A DNA stretch of 64,000 bases, taken from contig AP017605.1 in NCBI GenBank assembly GCA_002356515.1, positions 7,487,020 to 7,551,019 on the forward strand, given 5' to 3'. This document shows positions 1-8,750 of the stretch, in pieces; positions within the stretch are counted from its first letter, which is position 1; each line of letters opens with the position of its first letter. The translations under genes and the position numbers were made by a program. Source of the DNA: Mesorhizobium loti (GTDB lineage Bacteria > Pseudomonadota > Alphaproteobacteria > Rhizobiales > Rhizobiaceae). The notes beneath the pieces were generated by a model. The model ran no database searches and was not told where the DNA came from. It was given only the letters and a program-made list of their open reading frames with translations.

Positions 1-1
1 G

Positions 2-442
2 TCCCTTATCGTGCGCAAGCTCCTGGAAGCCCCGATTCTGACGGTTGCGGCGCCGGCCTATCTCGAACGGCACGGCGAGCCGCGATCGCCGCACGACCTC
101 GTCCATCACGAGGCGCTTCTCTTCCGCGATCCCCAGACCGGCCTTCCTTTTCCATGGGAGTTTCACCGAGGCGGGGAGATCGTCGAGGTCAAGATCCCAA
201 GCCGTCTGGTGCTGGATGATCCTTCCGTTGCGGTAACGGCCTGCGTCGCAGGCCAAGGCATTTTCCAAAGCCTCGCCATCGGCCTGGCGCCGTTCCTGGC
301 ACGGGGCGACCTCGTGCCGATCCTCCCGGAGTGGTCGGAAGAGCTTTACCCCCTCTACGCCTACCACCCATCCCGCCATCTGCCACCGGCCAAGGTCAGG
401 GCATTCCTGGATTTTATCCAGGAGATTGCCGTTGGGTTGTAA
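2..442 (+). CDS. LysR-family regulator, C-terminal part (5' end outside window)
   Basis: Open reading frame that enters the window already open and ends at a TAA at 440-442, so only about 146 C-terminal residues are present. The sequence has the look of a LysR effector-binding domain: the run LTVAAPAYLERHGEP-x-PHDLVHHEAL is the usual start of its second half, and VTACVAGQGIF followed by a conserved LVPILPEW and a final YHPSRHLPPAKVRAFLDF is the standard C-terminus. The DNA-binding helix-turn-helix would lie upstream of base 1. The target cannot be deduced because the divergent neighbour is not in view. The family is secure; the specificity is unknown. Confidence 0.85.
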   Translation, partial: SLIVRKLLEAPILTVAAPAYLERHGEPRSPHDLVHHEALLFRDPQTGLPFPWEFHRGGEIVEVKIPSRLVLDDPSVAVTACVAGQGIFQSLAIGLAPFLARGDLVPILPEWSEELYPLYAYHPSRHLPPAKVRAFLDFIQEIAVGL

Positions 443-548
443 TCGATGCTGGAGGCCATTGATGTTCAAGCGCACTGACGGCGTGCAACTGGCCCTACAC
501 GCTGTCTCGTCATCCCGCTAATCTCACGTCCGGACAGCCGAGGCGCCT

Positions 549-866
549 ATGTCAGCTATAGATGATCTCATCGATGAGTTCGTGCGCGAGGACGGGTTCT
601 TTTTCGGCTTGCACCAACGGCAGTTTGACCCTGTCGCGGCCAAGCGTGCCTTGAAAGCTCTTAAGCGCACCGAGATCGGTGCCGATCACGGGGCGAATTA
701 TCGTCTTGTCGATCTTCTTTTTAACGCCGGAGTCGAGCTTAGTACCTACGCATATTACAATCGCGACAACGAAATGTTCGACCATCACTTCAACTTACTC
801 TTCTTTGAGATTGCCGAGCGGTTCAATTCGGTCGGTAAATTAGGCGATGTTATGCGCGAGAAATAG
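549..866 (+). CDS. hypothetical protein, 105 aa
   Basis: Not recognised. The product is a soluble acidic protein with many aromatic residues (GFFFGLH near residue 17, YAYYNRDNEMFDHHFNLLFFEIAERF in the second half, split here into its HHF and LLFFEIAERF motifs), without a signal peptide or membrane segment. The codons are noticeably richer in A/T at third positions than in the neighbouring metabolic genes, which suggests recent acquisition. It sits 17 bases upstream of a small zinc-ribbon gene on the same strand, so the two probably form one transcription unit. No catalytic motif is visible. The antisense frame is also open but shorter and has no ribosome binding site. Confidence 0.6.
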   Translation: MSAIDDLIDEFVREDGFFFGLHQRQFDPVAAKRALKALKRTEIGADHGANYRLVDLLFNAGVELSTYAYYNRDNEMFDHHFNLLFFEIAERFNSVGKLGDVMREK

Positions 867-883
867 CGTTCGGAGAGGCATCG

Positions 884-1081
884 ATGCTCAGGGAATTTTG
901 GATCGAAGCTGGAGAAGTACTGGCTCTGGATCCCAAGGCTGTCGTCAAATGCCCTGAATGCGGCGAGGCAGATCTGACGGTATTCGACACCAAAGCGGGT
1001 AGAGACCACATTGAGCGGCACATGCGCTGCCCAAAATGCGGCGCACACAACGCGCTCTACAAGAACATAAGCTGCGACTAG
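884..1081 (+). CDS. small zinc-ribbon protein, 65 aa
   Basis: Two CxxC knuckles, CPEC at residues 23-26 and CPKC at 49-52, separated by 22 residues, form a typical rubredoxin-like zinc ribbon. A GGAGAGG ribosome binding site lies about seven bases before the ATG, which fixes the start. The rest of the chain has no further domain, so the protein is likely a metal-stabilised binding module acting on nucleic acid or a partner protein. It follows the 549-866 gene closely and shares its less GC-rich codon use. The zinc-ribbon call is solid from the cysteines; the role is unknown. Confidence 0.65.
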   Translation: MLREFWIEAGEVLALDPKAVVKCPECGEADLTVFDTKAGRDHIERHMRCPKCGAHNALYKNISCD

Positions 1082-1205
1082 CCCGCAGATGTCTATTCCG
1101 CCCGGGCAAAGTGACTGCGGTGGGAGAGAAACCGCATCCTCAAAGGCAGCGTGTCAAGCAAATCTGGCCCTACACGCCTCGTTCGGAACCAGCTAGTTTG
1201 CCCCC

Positions 1206-3314
1206 ATGAACCAGCACGCCAAGCTTCGCATCGGCCATTCGGCCTGTCCGCATGATTGCCCGTCGACCTGCGCGCTCGAGGTCGAACTGCTCGACGGCAA
1301 CCGCATCGGCCGTGTCCATGGCGCCAAGTCCAACACCTATACGGCCGGTGTCGTCTGCGCCAAGGTTGCACGCTATGCCGACCGCGTCCACCACCCCGAC
1401 CGGCTGCTGAAGCCGCTGATCCGTGCTGGCGCCAAGGGCGATGGCACCTGGAAGGAAGCGAGTTGGGAGGCTGCACTCGACCTCGTCGCCGAAAAATTCA
1501 TCGCCGCCGAGGCAGAATATGGCTCGGAGACGGTCTGGCCCTATTTCTATGCCGGCACGATGGGGCTGGTGCAGCGCGACGGCATCGACCGGCTGCGTCA
1601 CGCGAAAAAGTATTCAGGCTTCTTCGGGTCGATCTGCACCAATCTGGCTTGGACCGGCTGGATGATGGGGGCAGGCGCCTTGCGGGGGCCCGACCCGCGC
1701 GAAATGGCGAAATCCGACTGCGTGGTGATCTGGGGCACCAATGCCGTGGTCACCCAGGTCAATGTGATGACCCACGCCATCAAGGCGCGCAAGGAGCGTG
1801 GCGCGAAGATCGTCGTCATTGACGTCTATGAAAACGCGACGATGAAACAGGCCGACATGGGCCTGGTCCTGAAGCCCGGCACCGATGGCGCGCTGGCTTG
1901 CGCGGTCATGCATGTGCTGTTCAGGGACGGCCTGGCCGACCGCGTCTATCTCTCGAAATACACCGACGATCCCGCTGGGTTGGAAGCGCATCTGAGGACG
2001 CGTACGCCGGAATGGGCCGCCGCCATCACCGGCCTTGGCGTCGCTGAAATCGAGGCCTTCGCCCGGTTGGTTGGCACGACCAAGAAAACCTATTTCCGCC
2101 TCGGCTACGGCTTTGCCCGCCAGCGCAACGGTGCCGTCAACATGCATGCCGCGTCCTGCATCGCCGCGGTCACCGGCAGTTGGCAGTACGAGGGCGGTGG
2201 CGCCTTCCATTCGAATTCCGGCATCTTCAAGCTTAACCAGGAGGTGCTGGAAGGCTCCAGGATGCGCGATCCCTCGATCCGCTATCTCGACCATTCGCGC
2301 ATCGGTCCGGTGCTCACCGGCGCCAGCGATGCGCTCTATGGCGGGCCGCCGGTGACGGCGATGCTGATCCAGAACACCAATCCGGTGAATGTCGCGCCCG
2401 AGCAGCGGCTGGTGAAGCAGGGCTTTCTGCGCGACGACCTGTTCACGTGCGTGCACGAGCAGTTCATGACCGACACCGCCAAGCTGGCCGACGTCGTGCT
2501 GCCGGCAACGATGTTCCTCGAGCACGACGACGTCTACAAGGGCGGCGGCAACCAGCACATAACGCTCGGGCCGAAGCTGATCGAGCCGCCGGAAGGGCCG
2601 CGCACCAACCATTTCGTCATCGAGCAGCTGGCTGAGCGCCTGGGGGTCGCCGACCGCCCGGGCTTTGGCCTCACCGAACAGCAGCATATCGACATCATTC
2701 TCGGCAAGCGCGGGCTGGGCAGCTTCGACAGCTTGAAAGAGCAAAAATGGATCGATCTGCAGCCGGATTTCGAGACCGCGCATTTCATCGGGGGATTTGG
2801 CCACGCGGATGGAAAATTTCGCTTCCGAGCCGACTGGACCGGCCAGGCGGCTCCCAACCGGCCGCCGAAGAGCATGGGCCTGTTCGGACCGGTGGAACGG
2901 CTGCCTGAGTTTCCCGACCATGTCGACCTGATCGAAGTGGCCGACGAGGCGCATCCGTTCCGGCTGACGACCTCGCCGGCGCGCAACTTTCTCAACTCGA
3001 CCTTTGCCGAAACGCCGGTGTCGAAAGAAAAGGAAGGCAGGCCGGTGCTGCTCCTGCATCCCGATGATGCAGCGGGCCTTGGGCTTGCCGATGGCGATCG
3101 TGTCGAGGTCGGCAACCAGCGCGGCGACCTCGTGCTGCACGCGAAATTCTTCGACGGCATCAAGCGCGGCGTGGTGATCGCCGAAGGCATCTGGCCGAAC
3201 AGCGCGCATGAGCGCGGCGAGGGCATCAACGTGCTGACCGGCGCCGACGCACCGGCACCCTATGGCGGCGCTGCCTTCCACGACAACAAGGTCTGGCTGC
3301 GCAAGGCAAGTTGA
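1206..3314 (+). CDS. molybdopterin-containing oxidoreductase (DMSO reductase superfamily), 702 aa
   Basis: A large catalytic subunit of the bis-MGD molybdoenzyme type. The N-terminus carries cysteines 14, 18, 22 and 51 (CPHDCPSTC then VVCAK), the layout of the [4Fe-4S] binding segment in this superfamily. Later come the glycine-rich cofactor-binding stretches (VVIWGTNAVVTQVN, LIQNTNPVNVAPEQ, DVVLPATMFLEHDDVYKGGG) and the C-terminal molydopterin dinucleotide-binding barrel beginning RLTTSPARNFLNSTF. No twin-arginine signal is present, so the enzyme should be cytoplasmic. There is no adjacent electron-transfer subunit, so the redox partner is unknown. The substrate cannot be named; assimilatory or formate-dehydrogenase-like relatives share this architecture. 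It faces a convergent monooxygenase pseudogene 24 bases downstream. Confidence 0.9.
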   Translation: MNQHAKLRIGHSACPHDCPSTCALEVELLDGNRIGRVHGAKSNTYTAGVVCAKVARYADRVHHPDRLLKPLIRAGAKGDGTWKEASWEAALDLVAEKFIAAEAEYGSETVWPYFYAGTMGLVQRDGIDRLRHAKKYSGFFGSICTNLAWTGWMMGAGALRGPDPREMAKSDCVVIWGTNAVVTQVNVMTHAIKARKERGAKIVVIDVYENATMKQADMGLVLKPGTDGALACAVMHVLFRDGLADRVYLSKYTDDPAGLEAHLRTRTPEWAAAITGLGVAEIEAFARLVGTTKKTYFRLGYGFARQRNGAVNMHAASCIAAVTGSWQYEGGGAFHSNSGIFKLNQEVLEGSRMRDPSIRYLDHSRIGPVLTGASDALYGGPPVTAMLIQNTNPVNVAPEQRLVKQGFLRDDLFTCVHEQFMTDTAKLADVVLPATMFLEHDDVYKGGGNQHITLGPKLIEPPEGPRTNHFVIEQLAERLGVADRPGFGLTEQQHIDIILGKRGLGSFDSLKEQKWIDLQPDFETAHFIGGFGHADGKFRFRADWTGQAAPNRPPKSMGLFGPVERLPEFPDHVDLIEVADEAHPFRLTTSPARNFLNSTFAETPVSKEKEGRPVLLLHPDDAAGLGLADGDRVEVGNQRGDLVLHAKFFDGIKRGVVIAEGIWPNSAHERGEGINVLTGADAPAPYGGAAFHDNKVWLRKAS

Positions 3315-3338
3315 GCCGGGCAAGGCGCTGGCGGCCGA

Positions 3339-4526
3339 TTATACTGGCAGGGCCTCAGCCGTCTTTTTCCTGTTCAGCCGGTGCCGAATGTCATCGGCGA
3401 TCGCCTCGGCCTCGATGCCGATTTCGCGCAGCAATCCGGTGACGGCATTGTGGAAACCGATGAGGTAGAGGCCGAGATCCGAAGCTTTGGGGGTAACGCC
3501 GCTGCGGTCCGGCTGGATGCCGGGCTCGAGAAATCTGGCATAGCCCGGCCGGTAGCCGGTGGCGAAGATGATCGCGTCGAATTCGCTGTGTTTGCCGTCG
3601 GTAAAACGGGCGCCGCGCTGCGAGATCTCGGCGATGTCGGGCGCAACCTTGATGGCGCCTTCGCGGATCTTGCCGATGGTGCCGACGTCGATCACCGGAA
3701 TGCGCGATGCAATCGCGATCTGTTCCAGCAATCCCTGTCCCGGCCGACTGAGTCCATATTTGTCCAGCCGACCCAGCACCACGTCGAGAATGATCGGGAA
3801 AAGAAAATCGTTGACGCGTTGCGGTCCCATGCGCGCCGCCATGCCGACCATCTGGATGGGCACGCCGAACAGTTCGCGCGGTACGATATGAACGCCGCCG
3901 CGCACGGAAATCGTCGGCCGTGCGCCGTTCTCCACTAGATCGAGCGCAATCTCCGCACCGGTGTTGCCCATGCCGATGACCAGCACCGACTGGCCGGCAA
4001 AAGGCGTGGCATTGCGATAATCGGCGCTGTGCAGCGTCCTGCCGGTGAAGCTGTCGATGCCGGCAAATCCGGGCTGCAAGGGCTCGGCATTGTAGCCTGA
4101 CGCGATCACCACATGTTTGGCGCGCAACGGGCCGGATGTCGCATCCACACGCCAGCCGTGACCCGCTCGGGTGACCGCTTTCACCGTTTGCCCGAAGCGG
4201 GGCTTGAGGTCGAAGCGTTGCGCATAGGCGTCGAGATAGTCGACGAAGAGAGCGCGCGGCACATAGCGCGGATAGTGTTAGGGAAAGGGCACGAAAGGCA
4301 GCGACGAATAGCGCTTGGTCGTGTGCAGGTGGACGCGCTCGTAATGGCGCCGCCATGCGGGCGCGGCCTGCTGCTCCTTTTCGATGATGATGAAGTCGAC
4401 GCCGGCCTGTTGCAGGCATGCGGCAACGGCCAGACCTGCCGGCCCGGCACCGATGATCGCAACTGTCGTGGTGTCGTCCAAGCGCGCCTCCCGGCTCAAT
4501 TCGCGTCCTGAGAATGTCAAAAGCAT
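3339..4526 (-). pseudogene. flavin-containing monooxygenase, interrupted by an in-frame TAA
   Basis: Read on the minus strand, the first 82 codons encode the FAD Rossmann motif (AIIGAGPAGLAVAA) and end SSLPFVPFP followed by TAA at 4278-4280. The same frame continues without shift into HYPRYVPRALFVDYLDAYA, the NADPH motif VIGMGNTGAEIALDL, an ATG-like motif (IIFATGYRPGY) and a normal C-terminus. Intact relatives read through FP-x-HYPRYP at this exact point, so one codon (CAA, GAA or AAA) has become TAA. The remaining 307 codons from a GTG at 4262 lack the FAD-binding N-terminus and should not be functional alone. The lesion is a single base, so a recent mutation or a sequencing error are both possible. 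Confidence 0.8.
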
Positions 4527-4562
4527 GGCGGGACGGACCGGAGCCTGCCTGCCGGCAGGAGC

Positions 4563-5042
4563 TCAATCCGGCAACGGCACCGTCAGCCCGACTTTGACAC
4601 GGTCCATGGCCACGAAAGTGCGGAACTTCCGGACATTGTTGCTGTCGAAGAACAGTTTTCGCGTCAGCGCCTCATAGGCGCCCATGTCGGCCACGGTGAT
4701 GATGAGGATGAAATCGGCTTCGCCGGTGACGTAGTAGCATTGCTGCACTTCAGGCGTTTGCGAGAATAGCCGTTTGGCCGCGTCGATCAGTTCGGTGCGT
4801 TCGCTCTCCAGCTCGACCTCGACGAAGATGGTGATGGGCTGGCCGACCGCCGCGGGTTCGATGACAGCGACATTGCTTGCGATGACACCGGTCTGTTCCA
4901 TGCGCTTGATGCGGCGCTGCACGGCCGGCGCCGACAGGTTCACCGCTTCGCCGATCAGCCGCTGCGGTGTCGTGTTGTCCCGCTGCAAGATGGCCAGGAT
5001 GGCGAGATCGAAACTGTCGAGCGGGAGCGGCGATTGAGGCAA
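4563..5042 (-). CDS. Lrp/AsnC-family transcriptional regulator, 159 aa
   Basis: An N-terminal AsnC-type helix-turn-helix (FDLAILAILQRDNTTPQRLIG then APAVQRRIKRMEQTGVI, each shortened here) is followed by an RAM/AsnC ligand-binding domain with VEVELESER and VTGEADFILIITVADMGAYE. The length fits the family at about 150-160 residues. The only start in frame at the right place is a TTG at 5042, eleven residues before the first helix; the frame stays open upstream but the extra sequence has no family resemblance. The gene is divergent from the diaminopropionate ammonia-lyase operon with about 105 bases between starts, so it most likely regulates that operon in response to an amino acid. Confidence 0.88.
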   Translation of the reverse strand: MPQSPLPLDSFDLAILAILQRDNTTPQRLIGEAVNLSAPAVQRRIKRMEQTGVIASNVAVIEPAAVGQPITIFVEVELESERTELIDAAKRLFSQTPEVQQCYYVTGEADFILIITVADMGAYEALTRKLFFDSNNVRKFRTFVAMDRVKVGLTVPLPD

Positions 5043-5147
5043 TGGCGATATCCCAAACGAAACAAACTTGCATTTCGCACGCCCAATTACAGCGCTCTTT
5101 GCGCCTGTCCTGCAATATGGTTTCGCTTGATACCAAGGAGACCGCCA

Positions 5148-6356
5148 GTGTTCCTGCCCAATCGCAACGCTTTGCACGGCGAGCCGCTTGATGCGGCCGA
5201 TGCCGAAACCCTCGGGATCGCGGGCGCGGACACGGTCGAGCGCTTTCTCGCCCATCGCGACAATCACGCGATGACGCCGCTGCACGCGCTGCCGGCGCTG
5301 GCGAGCGAACTTGGCCTCGCTCAACTGAATGTCAAGGATGAGGGCTTTCGTCTCGGCCTGGGCAGCTTCAAGGCGCTGGGCGGCGCCTATGCTGTCTTTC
5401 GACTTGTGCTGGAGGAGGCAGGCAAGCGGCTTGGCCGCCCTGTCGATGTCGAGGATCTCAACAGCCCCGACGTTCGCGCGGTCGCGGCAAAGATGACCTT
5501 TGCATGCGCCACCGACGGCAATCACGGCCGCTCTGTCGCGCAAGGCGCCGAACTTGCCGGCGCCAGGGCGGTGATCTTTGTCCACGCCGGCGTCAGCGAC
5601 GAGCGCATCGCCGCGATCGCCCGCTATGGCTCGGAGATGGTCCGCATCGACGGCAATTATGACGATTCGGTCAGGCAAGCCGCGCAGGTCGCCGCCGAGA
5701 AAGGCTGGACCGTGGTGTCGGATACGTCGTGGCCGGGCTATGAGCGCATTCCCGGCCTCGTCATGCAGGGCTATACGGCGATCGTGCGCGAAGCGCTGCG
5801 CCAGCTCAGCGAACCACCGACCCATGTCTTCGTCCAGGCCGGCGTCGGTGGCATTGCCGCCGCGGTGGCCGGCCATCTCGCCATTGTGCTTGGCGACGCC
5901 AGGCCAACCTTCATCGTCGTCGAGCCGTCACGCGCGGCCTGCGTTGTCGGGGCTGCCCGGGAAGGGCGCGTGGTCAAGGTGGCGCACGACCAGCCGACGG
6001 TCATGGCCATGCTTGAATGCTACGAGGCTTCGCAAGTCGCCTGGCGCGTGCTGGCGCGCGCCGCCGATGCCTTCATGACCGTGGACGAGGACGACGCCAT
6101 CGCGGTGATGCGTCGGCTGGCCCGGCCGGATGGCAGCGATCCAGTGATCGTCGCCGGCGAGAGCGGCGGCGTCGGCCTTGCCGGACTGATCCGGGCGATG
6201 GCAGAGAACAGGAACGATCTCGGCCTCGACGGCAAATCCCGCGTGCTGGTGATCAACACCGAAGGCGCCACCGACCCGCATCGCTATGCCGAACTGGTCG
6301 GCTTGAGCCCGGCCGATGTGCTGGCCGGCAAGCGCGCTGCCGGGGCAACAGCATGA
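5148..6356 (+). CDS. dpaL: diaminopropionate ammonia-lyase, 402 aa
   Basis: A fold-type II PLP enzyme that converts 2,3-diaminopropionate to pyruvate and two ammonia. The PLP lysine lies in GLGSFKALGGAYAV near residue 67, the phosphate-contact and substrate loop is ATDGNHGRSVA, and VQAGVGGIAAAVAGH is the glycine loop expected for the family. The GTG at 5148 is chosen as start because AAGGAG lies seven bases upstream and the product then begins FLPNRNALHGEPL, with a family-like length of about 400. The stop overlaps the start of the next gene (ATGA), so translation is coupled. Divergent Lrp control is likely. Confidence 0.9.
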   Translation: MFLPNRNALHGEPLDAADAETLGIAGADTVERFLAHRDNHAMTPLHALPALASELGLAQLNVKDEGFRLGLGSFKALGGAYAVFRLVLEEAGKRLGRPVDVEDLNSPDVRAVAAKMTFACATDGNHGRSVAQGAELAGARAVIFVHAGVSDERIAAIARYGSEMVRIDGNYDDSVRQAAQVAAEKGWTVVSDTSWPGYERIPGLVMQGYTAIVREALRQLSEPPTHVFVQAGVGGIAAAVAGHLAIVLGDARPTFIVVEPSRAACVVGAAREGRVVKVAHDQPTVMAMLECYEASQVAWRVLARAADAFMTVDEDDAIAVMRRLARPDGSDPVIVAGESGGVGLAGLIRAMAENRNDLGLDGKSRVLVINTEGATDPHRYAELVGLSPADVLAGKRAAGATA

Positions 6357-7585
6357 TCGCGATCGACGCACAGCGCCTACTTGGCCGCATCCGTGAACTC
6401 GGTAATGTCGGCCGCAACAGTGAGGGCAGGCTGACCCGGCTGGCCGCCTCCGACACCGACAGACAGGGCCGCGACCTCTTCGTCGGCTGGCTGAGGCAGG
6501 CCGGGCTCGATGTCGCCGTCGACCGCATCGGCAACATTTTCGGCATCTGGCAAAGCGCCGGCAATGCAGACAAGGCGCCGGTGCTCATCGGCTCGCATAT
6601 CGACACGGTCATCGACGCCGGCATCTATGACGGCTGCTACGGCGTGCTTGCAGGACTGGAAGTGATCGAGACGCTGAAGGCCTCCGGACGGTCGCCATCG
6701 CGCCCGCTCGCGGTCGCCGCCTTCAGCAATGAGGAAGGCGTGCGCTTTTCTCCCGACATGATGGGGTCGTTGGTCCACGCCGGCGGCGTCGATGTCGAGG
6801 CAGCACTTGCCGCTGTCGGCACCGACGGCAGCACCCTCGGGCAGGAACTCGCCCGCATCGGCTATGCCGGCGAGCGCGAGCCGGGTTTTCTCAAGCCGCA
6901 CATCTACGTCGAACTGCATATCGAACAGGGGCCGGTTCTGGAGCGGGAGGGCATCCCGATCGGCGCGGTGGAAACCCTGCAGGGGATTTCCTGGCAGCGC
7001 ATCACCCTCGATGGCATCGCCAACCATGCCGGCACCACGCCGATGTCGATGCGCCGCGATGCCGGATATGCCGCGGCACGCGTGGTCACCTTCCTGCATG
7101 ACCGGGCAGCGGCGTCCAACTCGCCAACCGTGGCCACGGTCGGCACGATGCGTTTGGAGCCGAACGCCATCAACGTCATTCCGTCGCGCGCCGTCTTCAC
7201 CGTCGATCTGCGCGATCCCGACGAGCAGCGCCTGCAGGCGCAGGAGGCAGCGCTGGCCGCCTTTTTGGAACAGCTCGTCGCCGAGGGCATCACCGTGACG
7301 GTCGAAAGACTGGCGCGCTTCGAGCCGGTTATCTTCGACGGTCGCGTCGTCGAACTGATCGAGGCTGCAGCGAGGAAGCGCGGGCTTGCCTCGCGGCGCA
7401 TGACCTCGGGCGCCGGCCATGACGCGCAGATGATCGCGCGCATCGCGCCGGCGGCGATGATCTTCGTGTCGAGCGCCGGAGGCATCAGCCACAGTCCGAG
7501 CGAACACACCGAAGATGCCGAGCTTGTTGCCGGCGCGAACATCCTGCTTGATGTGGTCGCCGAACTTGCCGAACTCGAAGGCTGA
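6353..7585 (+). CDS. Zn-dependent hydantoinase/carbamoylase-family amidohydrolase, 410 aa
   Basis: Member of the M20-like family that includes N-carbamoyl-L-amino-acid hydrolase, beta-ureidopropionase and allantoate amidohydrolase. Dinuclear metal ligands are visible in GSHIDTVIDAGIYDG, in NEEGVRF and in ELHIEQGPVLE, with the closing SAGGISHSPSEHT histidine and the dimerisation domain between. The substrate class is an N-carbamoyl (ureido) compound; the exact one is not readable. The ATG at 6353 overlaps the stop of dpaL by four bases, and the next amidohydrolase starts five bases after this stop, so the three form an operon. Coupling to dpaL suggests that it releases diaminopropionate or a related amino acid from a ureido precursor (inference). 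Confidence 0.88.
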   Translation: MIAIDAQRLLGRIRELGNVGRNSEGRLTRLAASDTDRQGRDLFVGWLRQAGLDVAVDRIGNIFGIWQSAGNADKAPVLIGSHIDTVIDAGIYDGCYGVLAGLEVIETLKASGRSPSRPLAVAAFSNEEGVRFSPDMMGSLVHAGGVDVEAALAAVGTDGSTLGQELARIGYAGEREPGFLKPHIYVELHIEQGPVLEREGIPIGAVETLQGISWQRITLDGIANHAGTTPMSMRRDAGYAAARVVTFLHDRAAASNSPTVATVGTMRLEPNAINVIPSRAVFTVDLRDPDEQRLQAQEAALAAFLEQLVAEGITVTVERLARFEPVIFDGRVVELIEAAARKRGLASRRMTSGAGHDAQMIARIAPAAMIFVSSAGGISHSPSEHTEDAELVAGANILLDVVAELAELEG

Positions 7586-7589
7586 AGAG

Positions 7590-8750
7590 ATGGCTGAACT
7601 CGATCGCGAAACACTGAAGCGCGAGATGACCGCTTGGCGGCGCGACCTGCACGCGCACCCCGAATTCGGTTTCGAGGAGAAACGCACCGCCGCCTTCGTT
7701 GCGGCCAAGCTGCGCGAATTCGGCCTGGACGATGTCACTGAGGGTGTCGGCGGCACCGGCGTCGTCGGCACTTTGAAGCGCGGCACCGGCAACCGCGCCA
7801 TTGCGCTGCGGGCCGACATGGATGCGCTGCGCATAGCGGAGCAATCGACCGCGCCCTACCGCTCCGGCAATCCCGGCGTGATGCATGCCTGCGGTCATGA
7901 CGGCCATACCGCCATGCTGCTTGGCGCGGCAAAGCTGCTGGCCGGCGAGGGGCGTTTTGACGGCACCGTCCGCTTCATCTTCCAGCCGGCCGAGGAGTGG
8001 GGCAGGGGCGCGCTGGCCATGCTTGACGATGGGCTGATGCAGCGCTTCCCTTTTGACGAGATCTTTGGCCTGCACAACATGCCCGGCCTTCCCATCGGGC
8101 ATTTCGAGACCCGCGCCGGCCCGATCATGTCAGCCGAGGATAACTTCGAGATCGTGCTCAGGGGACTCGGCGGCCATGCAGCACGGCCGCATTCGGGCAA
8201 CGAGACGCTGGTCGCCGCCTGTGCCCTGGTCACCAATCTGCAAACCATCGTCTCGCGTCGGCTGAGCCCGGCCGACATAACTGTTGTTTCGGTGACTGAA
8301 CTGGTCACTGACGGCACCCGCAATGCATTGCCCGGTCTTGCCCGTATCCTTGGCGACGCGCGCAGTTTTCGCGCCGAGGTCAGCGCGGAGATCGAACGCC
8401 AGATGCGCATCATCGCCGAGGGTACCGCTGCCGCCTACAACGTTGCCGCCGAAGTCAATTACAGCCGGGAATTCGTGCCTTTGCGCAACGATGCCGAACT
8501 GGTCGAGGCGGCCTTCGCCGCCGCCAGGAACGTCTTCGATCCCGACAATATCTCGCTTGCCCGTGAGCCAATGACGGCGTCGGAGGATTTCGCTCGCTTC
8601 CTCGATCACGTGCCGGGCTGCTTCGTCTTCCTCGGCAATGGCGAGGCCTCGGCGCCGCTTCACAATTCCAGCTACGACTTCAATGATGACGGGCTGGTGT
8701 TCGGCGCGAATTTCCATGTCGCCATCGCCAGGCAACGGCTCGAGGTTTGA
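7590..8750 (+). CDS. M20-family amidohydrolase (hippurate/N-acyl amino acid hydrolase type), 386 aa
   Basis: The peptidase M20D signature is complete: RRDLHAHPEFGFEE at the start, ALRADMDALRI, the metal-binding MHACGHDGHTAMLLGAA, QPAEEWGRGALAML and LHNMPGLPIG, followed by the dimerisation domain (GLGGHAARPH) and a terminal AMTASEDF-like motif (PMTASEDFARF). Such enzymes remove acyl groups from amino acids. The ATG at 7590 follows the previous stop by five bases, with GAAGAG just upstream. As last gene of the dpaL operon, it probably deacylates an incoming amide before or after carbamoyl removal. The substrate is not determined. Confidence 0.9.
   Translation: MAELDRETLKREMTAWRRDLHAHPEFGFEEKRTAAFVAAKLREFGLDDVTEGVGGTGVVGTLKRGTGNRAIALRADMDALRIAEQSTAPYRSGNPGVMHACGHDGHTAMLLGAAKLLAGEGRFDGTVRFIFQPAEEWGRGALAMLDDGLMQRFPFDEIFGLHNMPGLPIGHFETRAGPIMSAEDNFEIVLRGLGGHAARPHSGNETLVAACALVTNLQTIVSRRLSPADITVVSVTELVTDGTRNALPGLARILGDARSFRAEVSAEIERQMRIIAEGTAAAYNVAAEVNYSREFVPLRNDAELVEAAFAAARNVFDPDNISLAREPMTASEDFARFLDHVPGCFVFLGNGEASAPLHNSSYDFNDDGLVFGANFHVAIARQRLEV

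Noticed and set aside
785..1048. Minus-strand frame across the zinc-ribbon gene
   Set aside because: It overlaps the zinc-ribbon gene, which has paired CxxC motifs and a good ribosome binding site; the minus frame has neither.
1614..3323. Long open frame antisense to the molybdopterin oxidoreductase
   Set aside because: High-GC DNA leaves antisense frames open; the translated sequence has no family resemblance while the plus strand has complete family motifs.
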